From the NCBI GenBank assembly GCA_964479625.1, contig CAYZMS010000023.1:1-64000 (forward strand): DNA of 64,000 bases, read 5' to 3'. This DNA is from CAYZMS01 sp964479625. Lineage in GTDB: Bacteria > Bacteroidota > Bacteroidia > Chitinophagales > Saprospiraceae. Positions 41,390 to 50,921 of this stretch are shown here, in pieces; position 1 is the first letter of the stretch, and each line of letters starts with the position of its first letter. The notes beneath the pieces were generated by a model, which made no database searches, had not been told where the DNA came from, and worked only from the letters and a program-made list of their open reading frames with translations. The translations under genes were made by a program, and so were the position numbers.

Positions 41390-41891
41390 ACTGCATTCTG
41401 TGCACTTTCAGAGGGTCAGGCGAGTTTTCGTATAATTCCAAAATGGTTTTTTCATGCACTGGGTGCTGAAAATCCGGAGCAATCTCTGCAAGGGGAGCCA
41501 ATACAAAATTACGTTCTGCAATATAAGGGTGGGGGAGGGTGAGTTTAGGGGTTTGAAGCAGGATTTCTCCGTAAAAAAGCAGGTCAATATCGATTATTCT
41601 TTCTCTCCATTTTACCACGCGCTTACGCCCCATTGCCTGTTCAATATCCAATAAAGTTTCCAGCACCTCCAGTGGAGGGGTACTGGTTTCGACTTGTAAG
41701 ACCTGATTGAGGAATGCTGGTTGATCCTGGACTCCCCAGGCTTCGGTAACGTATACGGCCGAACAAGCTTTGACCGGTCCCAGTCTTTCCATGCAAGCCT
41801 CCATTGCAGTTTGTAAATTGGCCCTCCGGTCCCCGAGATTGGAGCCGGTCCCAATGAAAACTTCTTGCGCTATACTAAAGCCAGGTTCCAT
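41388..41891 (-). CDS. folK: 2-amino-4-hydroxy-6-hydroxymethyldihydropteridine diphosphokinase (HPPK)
   Basis: HPPK transfers pyrophosphate from ATP to hydroxymethyldihydropterin in folate synthesis. The 167 aa protein has FIGTGSNLGDRRANLQTAME near the N-terminus and the signature KWRERIIDIDLLFYGE, whose Asp residues hold Mg, then LTLPHPYIAERNFVLAPLAE. Length fits the single-domain enzyme. No folP or folB is adjacent. Confidence 0.96.
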   Translation of the reverse strand: MEPGFSIAQEVFIGTGSNLGDRRANLQTAMEACMERLGPVKACSAVYVTEAWGVQDQPAFLNQVLQVETSTPPLEVLETLLDIEQAMGRKRVVKWRERIIDIDLLFYGEILLQTPKLTLPHPYIAERNFVLAPLAEIAPDFQHPVHEKTILELYENSPDPLKVHRMQ

Positions 41892-42071
41892 ATTTTGGAA
41901 AAGGTAGATAAAACTTTTCTATATTTATCATGGGCAACTAAAAGGTTATCTTAGCTATTGAATTCCGGTCGTGATGGAATAGGCAATTTTGCCCGGATCT
42001 GTAGACTATCGACATCTAAAGATAGTTCACTTTCCTTGGTCACAAAACCGATTTTCTAATCAAAAGTCTTC

Positions 42072-45000
42072 ATGGGACGCTATCGCTTAGCTTTTATACT
42101 GCTTTTTGGCGGAGTAGTAGCCGCTTTTGCCCAGCCGGTAAATGATGATTGTTCGAGTGCCTTTGATTTAGGAAGGATACCGGCCTGTGATTTTACAGTT
42201 TATTCGAATATCGATGCCAGCCCCGGGCAGGATCCTCCGGCCTGTTTTAACGGCGAACAGGCCAGGCGGGATGTTTGGTTTTCCTTCACCAGCCCGGCCG
42301 AGGGGGGCGTTTTCGAAGTCTTTATCCGGGCTACCTCCAATGGGCCTGCCGAAAAGGGAATTTCTAATATTCAGGCCGCACTTTACCGGGGCGATTGTTC
42401 CGACCTGGGGCAAATTGTCTGCTTGCAGGGAGAAAACGGGACCCAAAACCTTCGTCTCCGTACTCCCGAATTAAGCCCTCAATCCCTTTACTTTCTTAGA
42501 ATTGACGATTATGCAGCGGACGCCCAGGGAAATGCTGGGGATTTTCAGGTCTGCATACTCCCCGCACAGGAAAATTTTATCATGGGGCGGGATAGCTTTT
42601 CGAATTCCTGTACCGGGACCTTGTTCGACTCAGGGGGGCCTAACGAGGATTACAGCAGTTTGGAAAACGAAGTATTTACCATTTGCCCGGAAGCCCCCCA
42701 CGCCTGTATTGCTGTCGAAATGACTTTTTACGATATCGAACCGGAAATTCCATTTTTTGATGGAGATGTCCTTCGTTTTTTTGCGGGAGCTGATATCACT
42801 GCTCCACTGATCCATGAGGTCCGTGGTTTTGGAGGGCAAGGGGGCACTACTTACGAGGTAGAAGTCAATAGTGATTGTCTTACCCTTGCGTTCAGGTCTG
42901 ATGCGCTGGATAATTTTCCGGGCTTTGAGTTGAATTGGACCTGCAGCCCCGACATTTGTGAGGGGAAAAGTATTATCAGTCCAGAGGTGATCCCCCAATT
43001 ACCGTTCACCCAAACCAGGGTAAGTACTTGCACTGCCGGAGCGACCTTCCGGGAAAACAGCTGTTTCAATTCCGACTTTTTGAATGGGCCGGAATATGTC
43101 TATGCCTGGGACGCACCCGGTGGTCAATGTATTGAAGTGCTGGTCGAAGGAGCAGATATGGGAGTAGCTGTTTTCGATGGACCTCCACAGGCACCTGGTA
43201 CAAATTGCGTTGCTCAATCCAGTACCGGTCATATTCGTTCTGCCGATACCCGTCAGGCCGGGCGGTATTTTATTGTAACGGCGCGGGAATACGGTTGTAC
43301 CACCTTTGATATTAATGTCCGGGAGGTGGATTGCATACCTCCTCCCACCCTGGAAAATGCCCTTTGCAACCCTTTGAATGGCTGTACCATGCCTACCTTG
43401 CTTTCTTTTGAGGACGGCCGGGAGGATATCCCCATGGACCCGGAGCGCAATGCCGGCTGCTGGCTGAATTTTGGCAAGGAACCAGATTACCTGTGGTTTT
43501 CGATAGAGGTACAGGCAGAGGGGGATCTAGGGTTTATTCTTGAAAGTTTTGATCAACCTTCTGATATCGATTATAACGTTTGGGGACCCTTTAGCCGGGA
43601 AGCCGTTTGCGAAGACCCCGAAAGTGTCCAGCGGTTTATTCGAAATAACCAGCCTATTCGGTCCTCTTATTCCGGTGGACCCGAGCCTACCGGCCTGGTT
43701 CGAACGCATCCACAATTCCAATATGCCATCACCGATACCTTTGACTGTGGAGGAAGTCCGGGAGCAATTGGTGATAATTTCACAAGGGTGATCGAAGCAA
43801 AACAGGGAGAAGTTTACCTGGTGTTGTTGAATGATTTTGGAGATGATATCCTGGATGGGACCATACAGATCGACTGGTCCCCTTCATCCCCGGATGTCCT
43901 CGAAGCTGTTCTTCCAGAACCCCTCTGGCAAGACAGTTTTGTATGTCCGGGTGATGCTATCCAATTGGAATTAACAGGAGGTTCCAATGCTGCCCAATGG
44001 TTAAATTCCGACGGGAGTCTATCCTGTACCAACTGCCCATCCCCTGTAGCCCGGCCTTTGGAAAGGACCACCTACCAGGTTGCAGTCGGAAATCAATGTG
44101 TACAGGATACACTGAATATCACGGTATATGTGCTTGGTCTTAATGAACAGGAAGACATCCAGTTATGTCAAAATGGATCGTCGCCCTTGAATGTGGGACC
44201 AGCGCTACCTGGATTGACTTACGAATGGGAGGTGCCCCCGGGCTTGCAACTGAGTTGTACCGATTGTCCGGACCCCATCCTGACCGGAAATACCCCTGGG
44301 GCGTATACTTTAACCGCACGGCAGATCAGTAAGGATTGCAGTTTTGAAATAGAGGTCAGTGTCGAAATCCTTCCCGAATCCGCTCCCGAATACCGAATTA
44401 CAGAAAACAGCGGCATTTGCTTAGGGGACCAGCTTCGAATTGGAGGCGCTGCGGTTCCTGGTGTTTCATATAACTGGAGTTCAAGGCCTTCCGGATTCTC
44501 CAGTCAGCTACCGAATCCATCAGTAAGCCCGGTGGAAACAACCACTTATTTTCTGGAGGTGACCAATGGCCTTTGCCCGCTATCGGTCTTCGATAGTGTT
44601 CGCATTGAAGTATTCGCTGAACCTGTTATTTCCATGGCTGGGGACACAACTCTTTGCGAAGGAGAGACTTATCTGCTGGCCACTCACGAAGAAGAACCGG
44701 GTGTACGCTATTTCTGGCAGGGGCCTGATCTGCCGCAGGGTAGTACGGAATCGAATCCGGTGGTAACCGTCAGGCAACCAGGGGCCTATGTATTGACCGC
44801 CGCCAGGGGAGATTGTAGTGTCCAGGGGACCGTATCGGTAGGGGTTCGCCCTTTCAACCTTGAACTCAATACCCGGGATACCGCTTTATGTCGGGGTACT
44901 ACTCTTGCCTTACAGGCGGTCATTTCTCCAGAAGATGCCCTCATTGATTGGTCGAATGAGCAAGGTGAGATCCTCAAGACTTCTACTGAGTTAATTTTAA

Positions 45001-46601
45001 CGCCAGAGGTTTCTCAAACCATTTTCGTCACCTTAAACACCATGGAATGCACACTCTTGGACTCCGTCCGGATCCGTGTGGATTCCCTGCCAGATGATCT
45101 GAGTATTCAACCGGTGGATACCACTGTTTGTGAGGGCGTACCGGTGGTTTTACAGTCAGCCGTTTTTGAGCCTTCGGATTTCTCTTCAATGGAGGTGGTT
45201 TGGACCCCTTTGAGTGGACAACAAAGCCCCGACACCTTGTTTAATCTGGTAGTAACGCCAGACACTACTACCTGGTATGTTCGAACCTTGACCAATGGAG
45301 CCTGTCTGGATGTCGACAGTGCACGGGTGGAGGTTATTCTCTCGCCTGCTCTAGAGCTTCGGGCAGATCCTGAGGTTATTTGTGTCGGGGATTTTGTGCA
45401 ACTGGCGGCTGTATCTTCTGAAGCTTTGGACGCCTCGGCCTGGAGTCCGGAGGAAAGCCTGAGTTGTACCGATTGTTTGACGCCGACAGCCAACCCTCTG
45501 GTTAGCACTACCTTTCAATTCCAGGCCAGTTTTCAGGGCTGCCCTGTTTCAGGAAGTATTCAGGTGATGGTAGAAGAACTGGGTTCCCTTCAATTTCCGG
45601 ACGAACCGGTAATTTGCCCGGGCAATGGTATCGTATTAAATTTACTTTCCGATCCTGAAGCCACCTATGAGTGGACCTCTCCGGATGATGCTGACTTTTT
45701 TTCCATTGAAGCACAACCATTGGTCAGCCCTCCGGAGGATACCCGCTACCAGGTTCGTTTAAATGATCCGGAATGCGGGATGAATACTTTTGAACTGCTG
45801 GTAGAAGTGGTAGAACCGGCAAGTATAGAGTTGATCGCTTCTGCTGAACGAATCTGCCCCAGTACCGGAGTGGATATTTTTGCAGATTTGGAGGGCGGGG
45901 CAGCTGGAGGTCGCTTTCGGTGGCTGGGCAGTGATAGTACTGAGTTCACAGGCCAGCAAATATTTGTAATGCCTCTCCAAACGACCACCTACACGCTTTT
46001 TTATTCCGATGCAGCTGGTTGTCAACTGATTCAGGATCAGATCACCATTGCGGTGGATCCGGAATTGGAAGTTCAAATATCGACGGAAGCAGATTTACCC
46101 GTTCCACAGGGAGCTCCCCTTGAACTACGGGCTATCCTAGTTCCGGAATTACCAACCGGTTATCAAATACGCTGGTTGGAAAACGGGACTTTGCTGCCGG
46201 ACGCGACCGGTTTGACGGTCCTGGTTAATCCCCCCTTACCGCTGGAAAACCTCTACGAAGTTTTTATTGAAAGTCCGGATGGCTGTGTGTATGAAGCCTC
46301 CCTGCTGATCCCAACCACTGTCCCCCAGGTAGAAATCCCAAACGCCTTCACTCCGGATGGAGACGGGCGAAATGATCACTTTGCTTTACTTTTTCCCGGG
46401 ACTCCACCGGAAGTGGTGAATTTCCGGATCTTTAATCGCTGGGGAGAGATCGTTTTCAATCAACCTCAGGCACAACCCGGCTGGGATGGCACCACCGGAG
46501 GGAAACCTCAACCGTCAGATGTTTATATCTATGTAGTAGAAATCCGGAACCTAAACGGAGAGATCGAGACCCTAAAGGGAGACCTCACCCTGATCCGGTA
46601 A
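42072..46601 (+). CDS. Giant T9SS-secreted adhesin-like protein (gliding motility-type C-terminus)
   Basis: 1509-aa secreted surface protein. Signal peptide at residues 1-21 (FILLFGGVVAAFAQ), then the Bacteroidota start PVNDDCSSAFDLGRIPACDF. Residues about 20-610 hold CUB-like or carbohydrate-binding-like modules rich in Cys pairs. Residues about 625-1420 hold tandem Ig-like/PKD-like repeats of 75-90 aa. Three contain a near-identical LSCT-N/D-C motif (about 650, 726 and 1129) followed by a TTTYxV strand. The C-terminus (about 1425-1509) is the type B gliding-motility sorting domain: PNAFTPDGDGRNDHFALLFP, FRIFNRWGEIVFNQ, SDVYIYVVEIRNLNGE. It is probably exported by T9SS and surface-attached. 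Ligand unknown. Confidence 0.9.
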   Translation: MGRYRLAFILLFGGVVAAFAQPVNDDCSSAFDLGRIPACDFTVYSNIDASPGQDPPACFNGEQARRDVWFSFTSPAEGGVFEVFIRATSNGPAEKGISNIQAALYRGDCSDLGQIVCLQGENGTQNLRLRTPELSPQSLYFLRIDDYAADAQGNAGDFQVCILPAQENFIMGRDSFSNSCTGTLFDSGGPNEDYSSLENEVFTICPEAPHACIAVEMTFYDIEPEIPFFDGDVLRFFAGADITAPLIHEVRGFGGQGGTTYEVEVNSDCLTLAFRSDALDNFPGFELNWTCSPDICEGKSIISPEVIPQLPFTQTRVSTCTAGATFRENSCFNSDFLNGPEYVYAWDAPGGQCIEVLVEGADMGVAVFDGPPQAPGTNCVAQSSTGHIRSADTRQAGRYFIVTAREYGCTTFDINVREVDCIPPPTLENALCNPLNGCTMPTLLSFEDGREDIPMDPERNAGCWLNFGKEPDYLWFSIEVQAEGDLGFILESFDQPSDIDYNVWGPFSREAVCEDPESVQRFIRNNQPIRSSYSGGPEPTGLVRTHPQFQYAITDTFDCGGSPGAIGDNFTRVIEAKQGEVYLVLLNDFGDDILDGTIQIDWSPSSPDVLEAVLPEPLWQDSFVCPGDAIQLELTGGSNAAQWLNSDGSLSCTNCPSPVARPLERTTYQVAVGNQCVQDTLNITVYVLGLNEQEDIQLCQNGSSPLNVGPALPGLTYEWEVPPGLQLSCTDCPDPILTGNTPGAYTLTARQISKDCSFEIEVSVEILPESAPEYRITENSGICLGDQLRIGGAAVPGVSYNWSSRPSGFSSQLPNPSVSPVETTTYFLEVTNGLCPLSVFDSVRIEVFAEPVISMAGDTTLCEGETYLLATHEEEPGVRYFWQGPDLPQGSTESNPVVTVRQPGAYVLTAARGDCSVQGTVSVGVRPFNLELNTRDTALCRGTTLALQAVISPEDALIDWSNEQGEILKTSTELILTPEVSQTIFVTLNTMECTLLDSVRIRVDSLPDDLSIQPVDTTVCEGVPVVLQSAVFEPSDFSSMEVVWTPLSGQQSPDTLFNLVVTPDTTTWYVRTLTNGACLDVDSARVEVILSPALELRADPEVICVGDFVQLAAVSSEALDASAWSPEESLSCTDCLTPTANPLVSTTFQFQASFQGCPVSGSIQVMVEELGSLQFPDEPVICPGNGIVLNLLSDPEATYEWTSPDDADFFSIEAQPLVSPPEDTRYQVRLNDPECGMNTFELLVEVVEPASIELIASAERICPSTGVDIFADLEGGAAGGRFRWLGSDSTEFTGQQIFVMPLQTTTYTLFYSDAAGCQLIQDQITIAVDPELEVQISTEADLPVPQGAPLELRAILVPELPTGYQIRWLENGTLLPDATGLTVLVNPPLPLENLYEVFIESPDGCVYEASLLIPTTVPQVEIPNAFTPDGDGRNDHFALLFPGTPPEVVNFRIFNRWGEIVFNQPQAQPGWDGTTGGKPQPSDVYIYVVEIRNLNGEIETLKGDLTLIR

Positions 46602-46656
46602 GGTAAGCTTTTTCCTTGAGAGGGTAATGATTACACCAGTTGGGTGGGTATCGCGT

Positions 46657-46860
46657 TCATTCCTCATTATCCATGTTCTGCTTAATAGTTGTGAGGGATC
46701 GATCAATTTGCTGTTCCGCATCGCTGAGTTTTTTCTGGCAAAGCCGGATCAATTCTGCTGCCCGTTGGGTTTGCTTCGCCAGCTCATCGGGAGGGACTTG
46801 CTCATTTTGCAGGCTATGAAGGATGGCCTGTATCTCTTTTAAGGCGTCTTCGTAGGTCAT
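46657..46860 (-). CDS. xseB: Exodeoxyribonuclease VII small subunit
   Basis: XseB, 67 aa, helical partner of XseA in ssDNA-degrading exonuclease VII. The pattern TYEDALKEIQAILHSLQNEQ and PPDELAKQTQRAAELIRLCQ is typical. Its ATG overlaps the xseA stop by 4 bp (ATGA), so translation is coupled. The C-terminus DRSLTTIKQNMDNEE is acidic. Confidence 0.93.
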   Translation of the reverse strand: MTYEDALKEIQAILHSLQNEQVPPDELAKQTQRAAELIRLCQKKLSDAEQQIDRSLTTIKQNMDNEE

Positions 46861-48101
46861 TTCTTTTTGGTGTTTCGAACTTCTGCCTCCACCTTGCTCT
46901 GATCCCCAAAGGTGATGGTTAAGCGGTCACCTGGTTTTGTTTGGTCAGCCGACCTGAGTAACTCTCCCGCTTTAAGGACGAGGGAAAAGCCACGTTTAAA
47001 GGCATTTTCGGGTCTCAACAAGGCCAGTGTCTGATTTAATTGTTGGACCTGTACCCGGGCATAATGCAGGGATTGTTTGGCTATCAAAGGTAGTTGTTGT
47101 TCCAGAAACTGTAATTCCAAATTCCGGACTTGTAGGTTTTGTTGACTCGCAGAGGCCAATTTTTGCTGTAATAGCAGGAATTCGCGATTGTGCTGCTCCA
47201 GGCGTTGGTGGCCAAGCTCCCGAAGTTCCTGTCCTAAGTTCAGTAGTTTATTTTCAAATTGGAGGTTCTTCCTGATCAGATAGCCGGCAACTGCTGTAGG
47301 AGTCTTTAGGGATAAGTGAGCACAACGGTCTACAATGGTTTCATCCGTTTCATGGCCAATTCCCGTGAGCACTGGTAAAGGCAGTTCGGCAACTGCCCTG
47401 GCAATGGCATAGCTGTCAAAAGCGGCCAGATCAAGGCGGGCACCACCGCCGCGCAGGATCAACACGACATCGAATTCGTGGTAGCGGCGGTTGATCTGCC
47501 GAAGCTGTTTGGTCAATTCGGCTTCGGTACGATCTCCCTGCATGGCTGCCTGGAAAAAATGCACGACAAAATCGAATCCGTAGGGATTTTCCTGCAATTG
47601 AGCCTGGAAGTCGGCCAGCCCGGCTGCCGTTTCGGAGCTAATAACGGCCAGACGCTGCAATACGGGACGTAGGGCGCGTTGCTTGTTTTTGTCCAGCAGG
47701 CCTTCCTGTTGCAACTGTTTAAGGGTCTGCCGGCGTTGCAGTTCCAGTTTGCCCAGCGTAAAGGCCGGGTCCAGGTCCTTTATGATCAGTTTGAGGCCAT
47801 AGCGTTCATGAAAATCAACCTGGACTTGAAGCAGTACTTCCATTCCATCCTGGAGGATATCCCTGTAGAGGAGGCCCAATTGCTTTTGCAGTTTTCTGTC
47901 CTGTCGTTCCCAGATTACGCCACTGGCCTGGGCAATGATGGTGGATTCTTCTCCATCCTTTTCCACCAATTCGAGATAGCAATGCCCACGAGAGTAGTGG
48001 AGTTGTGCGATCTCGGCCCGCACCCAAAGGGGAGTGCCCAGGTTGAGGGCGATTACCCGGCGTATGAATTCATTGAGTTCGAACAGTCGGTATGCGGTCA
48101 T
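46857..48101 (-). CDS. xseA: Exodeoxyribonuclease VII large subunit
   Basis: XseA, the catalytic subunit, 414 aa. OB-fold at residues about 4-100 (FELNEFIRRVIALNLGTPLW, HCYLELVEKDG), a central catalytic domain with ILRGGGARLDLAAFDSYAIA and LPVLTGIGHETDETIVDRCA, then a long coiled coil to the C-terminus. The catalytic HETD motif is intact. ATG 48101 gives the conserved start; the 14 residues before it are unlike the family. Overlaps xseB by 4 bp. Confidence 0.96.
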   Translation of the reverse strand: MTAYRLFELNEFIRRVIALNLGTPLWVRAEIAQLHYSRGHCYLELVEKDGEESTIIAQASGVIWERQDRKLQKQLGLLYRDILQDGMEVLLQVQVDFHERYGLKLIIKDLDPAFTLGKLELQRRQTLKQLQQEGLLDKNKQRALRPVLQRLAVISSETAAGLADFQAQLQENPYGFDFVVHFFQAAMQGDRTEAELTKQLRQINRRYHEFDVVLILRGGGARLDLAAFDSYAIARAVAELPLPVLTGIGHETDETIVDRCAHLSLKTPTAVAGYLIRKNLQFENKLLNLGQELRELGHQRLEQHNREFLLLQQKLASASQQNLQVRNLELQFLEQQLPLIAKQSLHYARVQVQQLNQTLALLRPENAFKRGFSLVLKAGELLRSADQTKPGDRLTITFGDQSKVEAEVRNTKKK

Positions 48102-48130
48102 AGGGCAAAAGTAAGGAGGATTAAAGATTT

Positions 48131-49834
48131 TTATCCTTCCCAACCATCAATGAGCTGTTCCAGGATGAAAAGGGGGACGGAACCGTTCTCCAGGATCTTT
48201 TGGTGGAAGGTCCTCAGGTCAAATGCCTCTCCAAGTCGTTCTTCGCTTTCCTTTCGTAAACGGCGAATGGTGAGTTCGCCGATCTTATAAGAAACTGCTT
48301 GCCCGGGCCAACCGATGTAGCGATCGATCTCGGTATTGCATTCGTGCAGGGAAAGGGCGGTATTCGAAGCCAGAAATTCCAGGGCCTGCTCGCGGGTCCA
48401 GCCCATATAATGCATACCTGGATCGACGACCAATCTGCAGGCACGCCACATCTCATAGGTGAGGCGGCCGAAATCTTCGTAAGCGGTTTCATAAATGCCC
48501 ATCTCCTTGCCCAGGTATTCGCAGTACAGGGCCCATCCTTCCCCGAAAGCACTGATGTAGTAAGATTTTCGAAAGTCAGGGCCCATTTCCTGTTCTTCTG
48601 CCAGTGCCATTTGCAGGTGGTGACCAGGCACCGACTCGTGCAGGGTAAGGGCGGGAAGGACGTATAGGGGTCTGCTTTCGAGTTTGTAGGTGTTCACCCA
48701 ATATTCGCCGGCCCTGTTCCGGCGGGCAGAGCCGGGAGAATATCGTCCCCCGGTGTAATTTGGCGCAATGACGGCAGGCACGGGTTCTACCCCGTAAGTC
48801 AACCTCGGGAGCACAGCAAAGTAAGCGGGTAATTCCCCATCGATCTTCTTGGCGTAATAGGAAGCCTCTTTGAGTAAATCCCGGGGCGTTTGGGCATAAA
48901 ATTGCGGGTCGGTTCGAAGAAATTCCAGGAACTCTTCAAAAGATCCTTCGAAGGCCAATTCCTCCAGAATGGCCTCCATCTCAGCTCGTATGCGCGCTAC
49001 CTCTTCCTTTCCTTTTTCGAAAACTTCCTCCGGGCTCATGTCCAGAGTGGTAAAATGACGGATGCGCTGTTCGTAATAGGCTTTCCCATTAGGTACTTCG
49101 GAAATCCCTACGGTTTTCCGGGCTTGGGGCAGGTAAGTTTCCTGCATGAAGCGGTGGAATGCTGCATAGGCAGGCAGGACCTCCTCCTTCAGCAGGCGCA
49201 TTCCGGTTTGTTGAATGCTATCCCAATCAGTTGGACTAATGGATGTTGGTGGGCTGGTATAAGGTGCAGCCAGGGGGTTTTGGCTTAGGTCTTCCTGGCG
49301 GTAGGGAGCAGTGAGGATCTCGTAGTTCTTTGCTGTAACCCAGGGGGCCATAATGCCCGTTTCCAACCCTTTTTCGAGTAAGGCTACATTCGCCCTTAGG
49401 TAGTTGGGGAAGGCTCCCAAGCGTTTGTGATACCAGTCAAAATCACCTTTGTTTTGATAATACCGACTGGGTCGAAGCCGGTTGTAGAACCCGCCTTCCG
49501 CATTGAAAGGAATTAAATAAGCTTGATAAGCTACCTGGGCAATCTCATCTTCCAGAATGAAACGAAAAATATCGGCATTGATCTGGTCGGCGGCGGTAAG
49601 TTGTTCTTTTGGAATGACTTCCAGGCGCTCCAGTAAAGTGCGGTGGGCCCTGGCTTCTTCTTCAAATTGTTTTATGCTAACTTTCGGGAAGGGGGCATCT
49701 CCTCTTTCTCGCCTTTCCAGTTGTGCTTTATACTCAAAAAGAGCGTAAAGCGTATCCGTTGCCGGGTTGGTTTGGGCAGGCAAGGGATGGGTAAGGACGC
49801 AGAAAACCCCTAAAAGGAGGAAATGGCGTATCAT
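48131..49834 (-). CDS. DUF885 family secreted peptidase-like protein
   Basis: 567-aa exported protein (signal HFLLLGVFCVLTHPLPAQ) of the DUF885 family, thought to be zinc metallopeptidases or related hydrolases. The diagnostic motif LTLHESVPGHHLQMALAEEQ (about residues 402-421, HExxxGHH-like) has histidines and a glutamate suitable for zinc binding, followed by SAFGEGWALYCEYLGKEMG and HECNTEIDRYIGWPGQAVSY. Its length is usual for the family. It ends 29 nt before xseA, so read-through transcription is possible but function need not be shared. Confidence 0.88.
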   Translation of the reverse strand: MIRHFLLLGVFCVLTHPLPAQTNPATDTLYALFEYKAQLERRERGDAPFPKVSIKQFEEEARAHRTLLERLEVIPKEQLTAADQINADIFRFILEDEIAQVAYQAYLIPFNAEGGFYNRLRPSRYYQNKGDFDWYHKRLGAFPNYLRANVALLEKGLETGIMAPWVTAKNYEILTAPYRQEDLSQNPLAAPYTSPPTSISPTDWDSIQQTGMRLLKEEVLPAYAAFHRFMQETYLPQARKTVGISEVPNGKAYYEQRIRHFTTLDMSPEEVFEKGKEEVARIRAEMEAILEELAFEGSFEEFLEFLRTDPQFYAQTPRDLLKEASYYAKKIDGELPAYFAVLPRLTYGVEPVPAVIAPNYTGGRYSPGSARRNRAGEYWVNTYKLESRPLYVLPALTLHESVPGHHLQMALAEEQEMGPDFRKSYYISAFGEGWALYCEYLGKEMGIYETAYEDFGRLTYEMWRACRLVVDPGMHYMGWTREQALEFLASNTALSLHECNTEIDRYIGWPGQAVSYKIGELTIRRLRKESEERLGEAFDLRTFHQKILENGSVPLFILEQLIDGWEG

Positions 49835-49875
49835 GTTTTAATCGATAAAATAATAAAGAATTTCGAATACCCGGC

Positions 49876-50844
49876 TTATGAATGTTGCAGATCCTGCATG
49901 AGGTTTTCCAGCTTCCATTCCAGCCGGTCTTCATAAGGGTGTTGTCGGACCGAACAATCCTGGATTTGACAAATCCGGCAACTATGTTCCCGGCAGGGGT
50001 CCACATGTATAAATAGTTCGACCCCTCGATCGGCATAGTGTTCGGTCAGTCGTTCCAGTGCTTTGACCTCGGCATGCGCCTCGCGGGCGTTGTAATACCA
50101 GGGCAGGGTCATGTGGCAATCAATATGCAGGGTACTACCGTATTTGATAAGTCGCAAATTGTGAATGTCGATCCAGTTAATCCTTCGTTCTTTTTCGAAA
50201 GCAGAAGCGATTTCCCGGATCAGAGCATAATCAGCCTCATCCATGATTCCGGCTATGGATTTTCGAACCAAGCGGAATCCCGTTATTATGATTATTATCG
50301 CAAAGCCCAAAGCAAGCAGACTGTCTAGAATGCGCCACCCGGTCAGCACGACCAATCCTAAGCCAAGCACCAGCCCGGCGGAGGTCCAGGCATCTGTTTG
50401 CAGGTGTCTTCCGCTACCCTCCAGGGCCAGGGATTTGAGCTCCTTAGCGCGTCGAACCAGGAAATACCCTATAATGAAATTTCCCAGACCGGTCGCTATA
50501 CTGAGGTAAACCCCCAAATCTAACCGGCTTAAATCTTGAGGATTCCAAAGGTTATAAATGGATTTAACGATTATGGTCAGTCCGGCAATTACAATGAGCC
50601 CCCCTTCGAAACCCGCCGCCAGAAATTCAATTTTTCCATGCCCGTAAGGGTGATTCTGATCCCTGGGATGACCGGCCAGGTATACGCTGTATAGGGTAAA
50701 CCCACCTGCGACTACATTGATAATGCTTTCCAGGGCGTCTGATAAAATGGCATTGGAGCCAGTGATCCGCCATGCCAGGAACTTGATGCCCATGATCAAT
50801 ACCCCTGCTATCAGGACGAGTAGCTGTAGTTTAATTTTATCCAT
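49876..50844 (-). CDS. Cation diffusion facilitator (CDF) metal transporter with Cys-rich tail
   Basis: 322-aa CDF family exporter of divalent metals. Six hydrophobic helices are visible between residues 5 and 200. Motifs are RITGSNAILSDALESIINVV (TM2), HPRDQNHPYGHGKIEFLAAG (loop with the His-rich pair), and GRHLQTDAWTSAGLVLG (TM5, HxxxD). A cytoplasmic domain follows from about residue 205. It is unusual in ending with a cysteine cluster in DPCREHSCRICQIQDCSVRQ (about residues 275-300), likely a metal-binding site. Substrate (Zn, Fe, Co, Mn) is not settled. Confidence 0.92.
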   Translation of the reverse strand: MDKIKLQLLVLIAGVLIMGIKFLAWRITGSNAILSDALESIINVVAGGFTLYSVYLAGHPRDQNHPYGHGKIEFLAAGFEGGLIVIAGLTIIVKSIYNLWNPQDLSRLDLGVYLSIATGLGNFIIGYFLVRRAKELKSLALEGSGRHLQTDAWTSAGLVLGLGLVVLTGWRILDSLLALGFAIIIIITGFRLVRKSIAGIMDEADYALIREIASAFEKERRINWIDIHNLRLIKYGSTLHIDCHMTLPWYYNAREAHAEVKALERLTEHYADRGVELFIHVDPCREHSCRICQIQDCSVRQHPYEDRLEWKLENLMQDLQHS

Positions 50845-50921
50845 GGAAGCAGTATGAGTGCTAGCAATTAATTTTTGGGAGGAGACCTAAATTATCCATT
50901 ATCCGCCACTTATCCCTCTCG

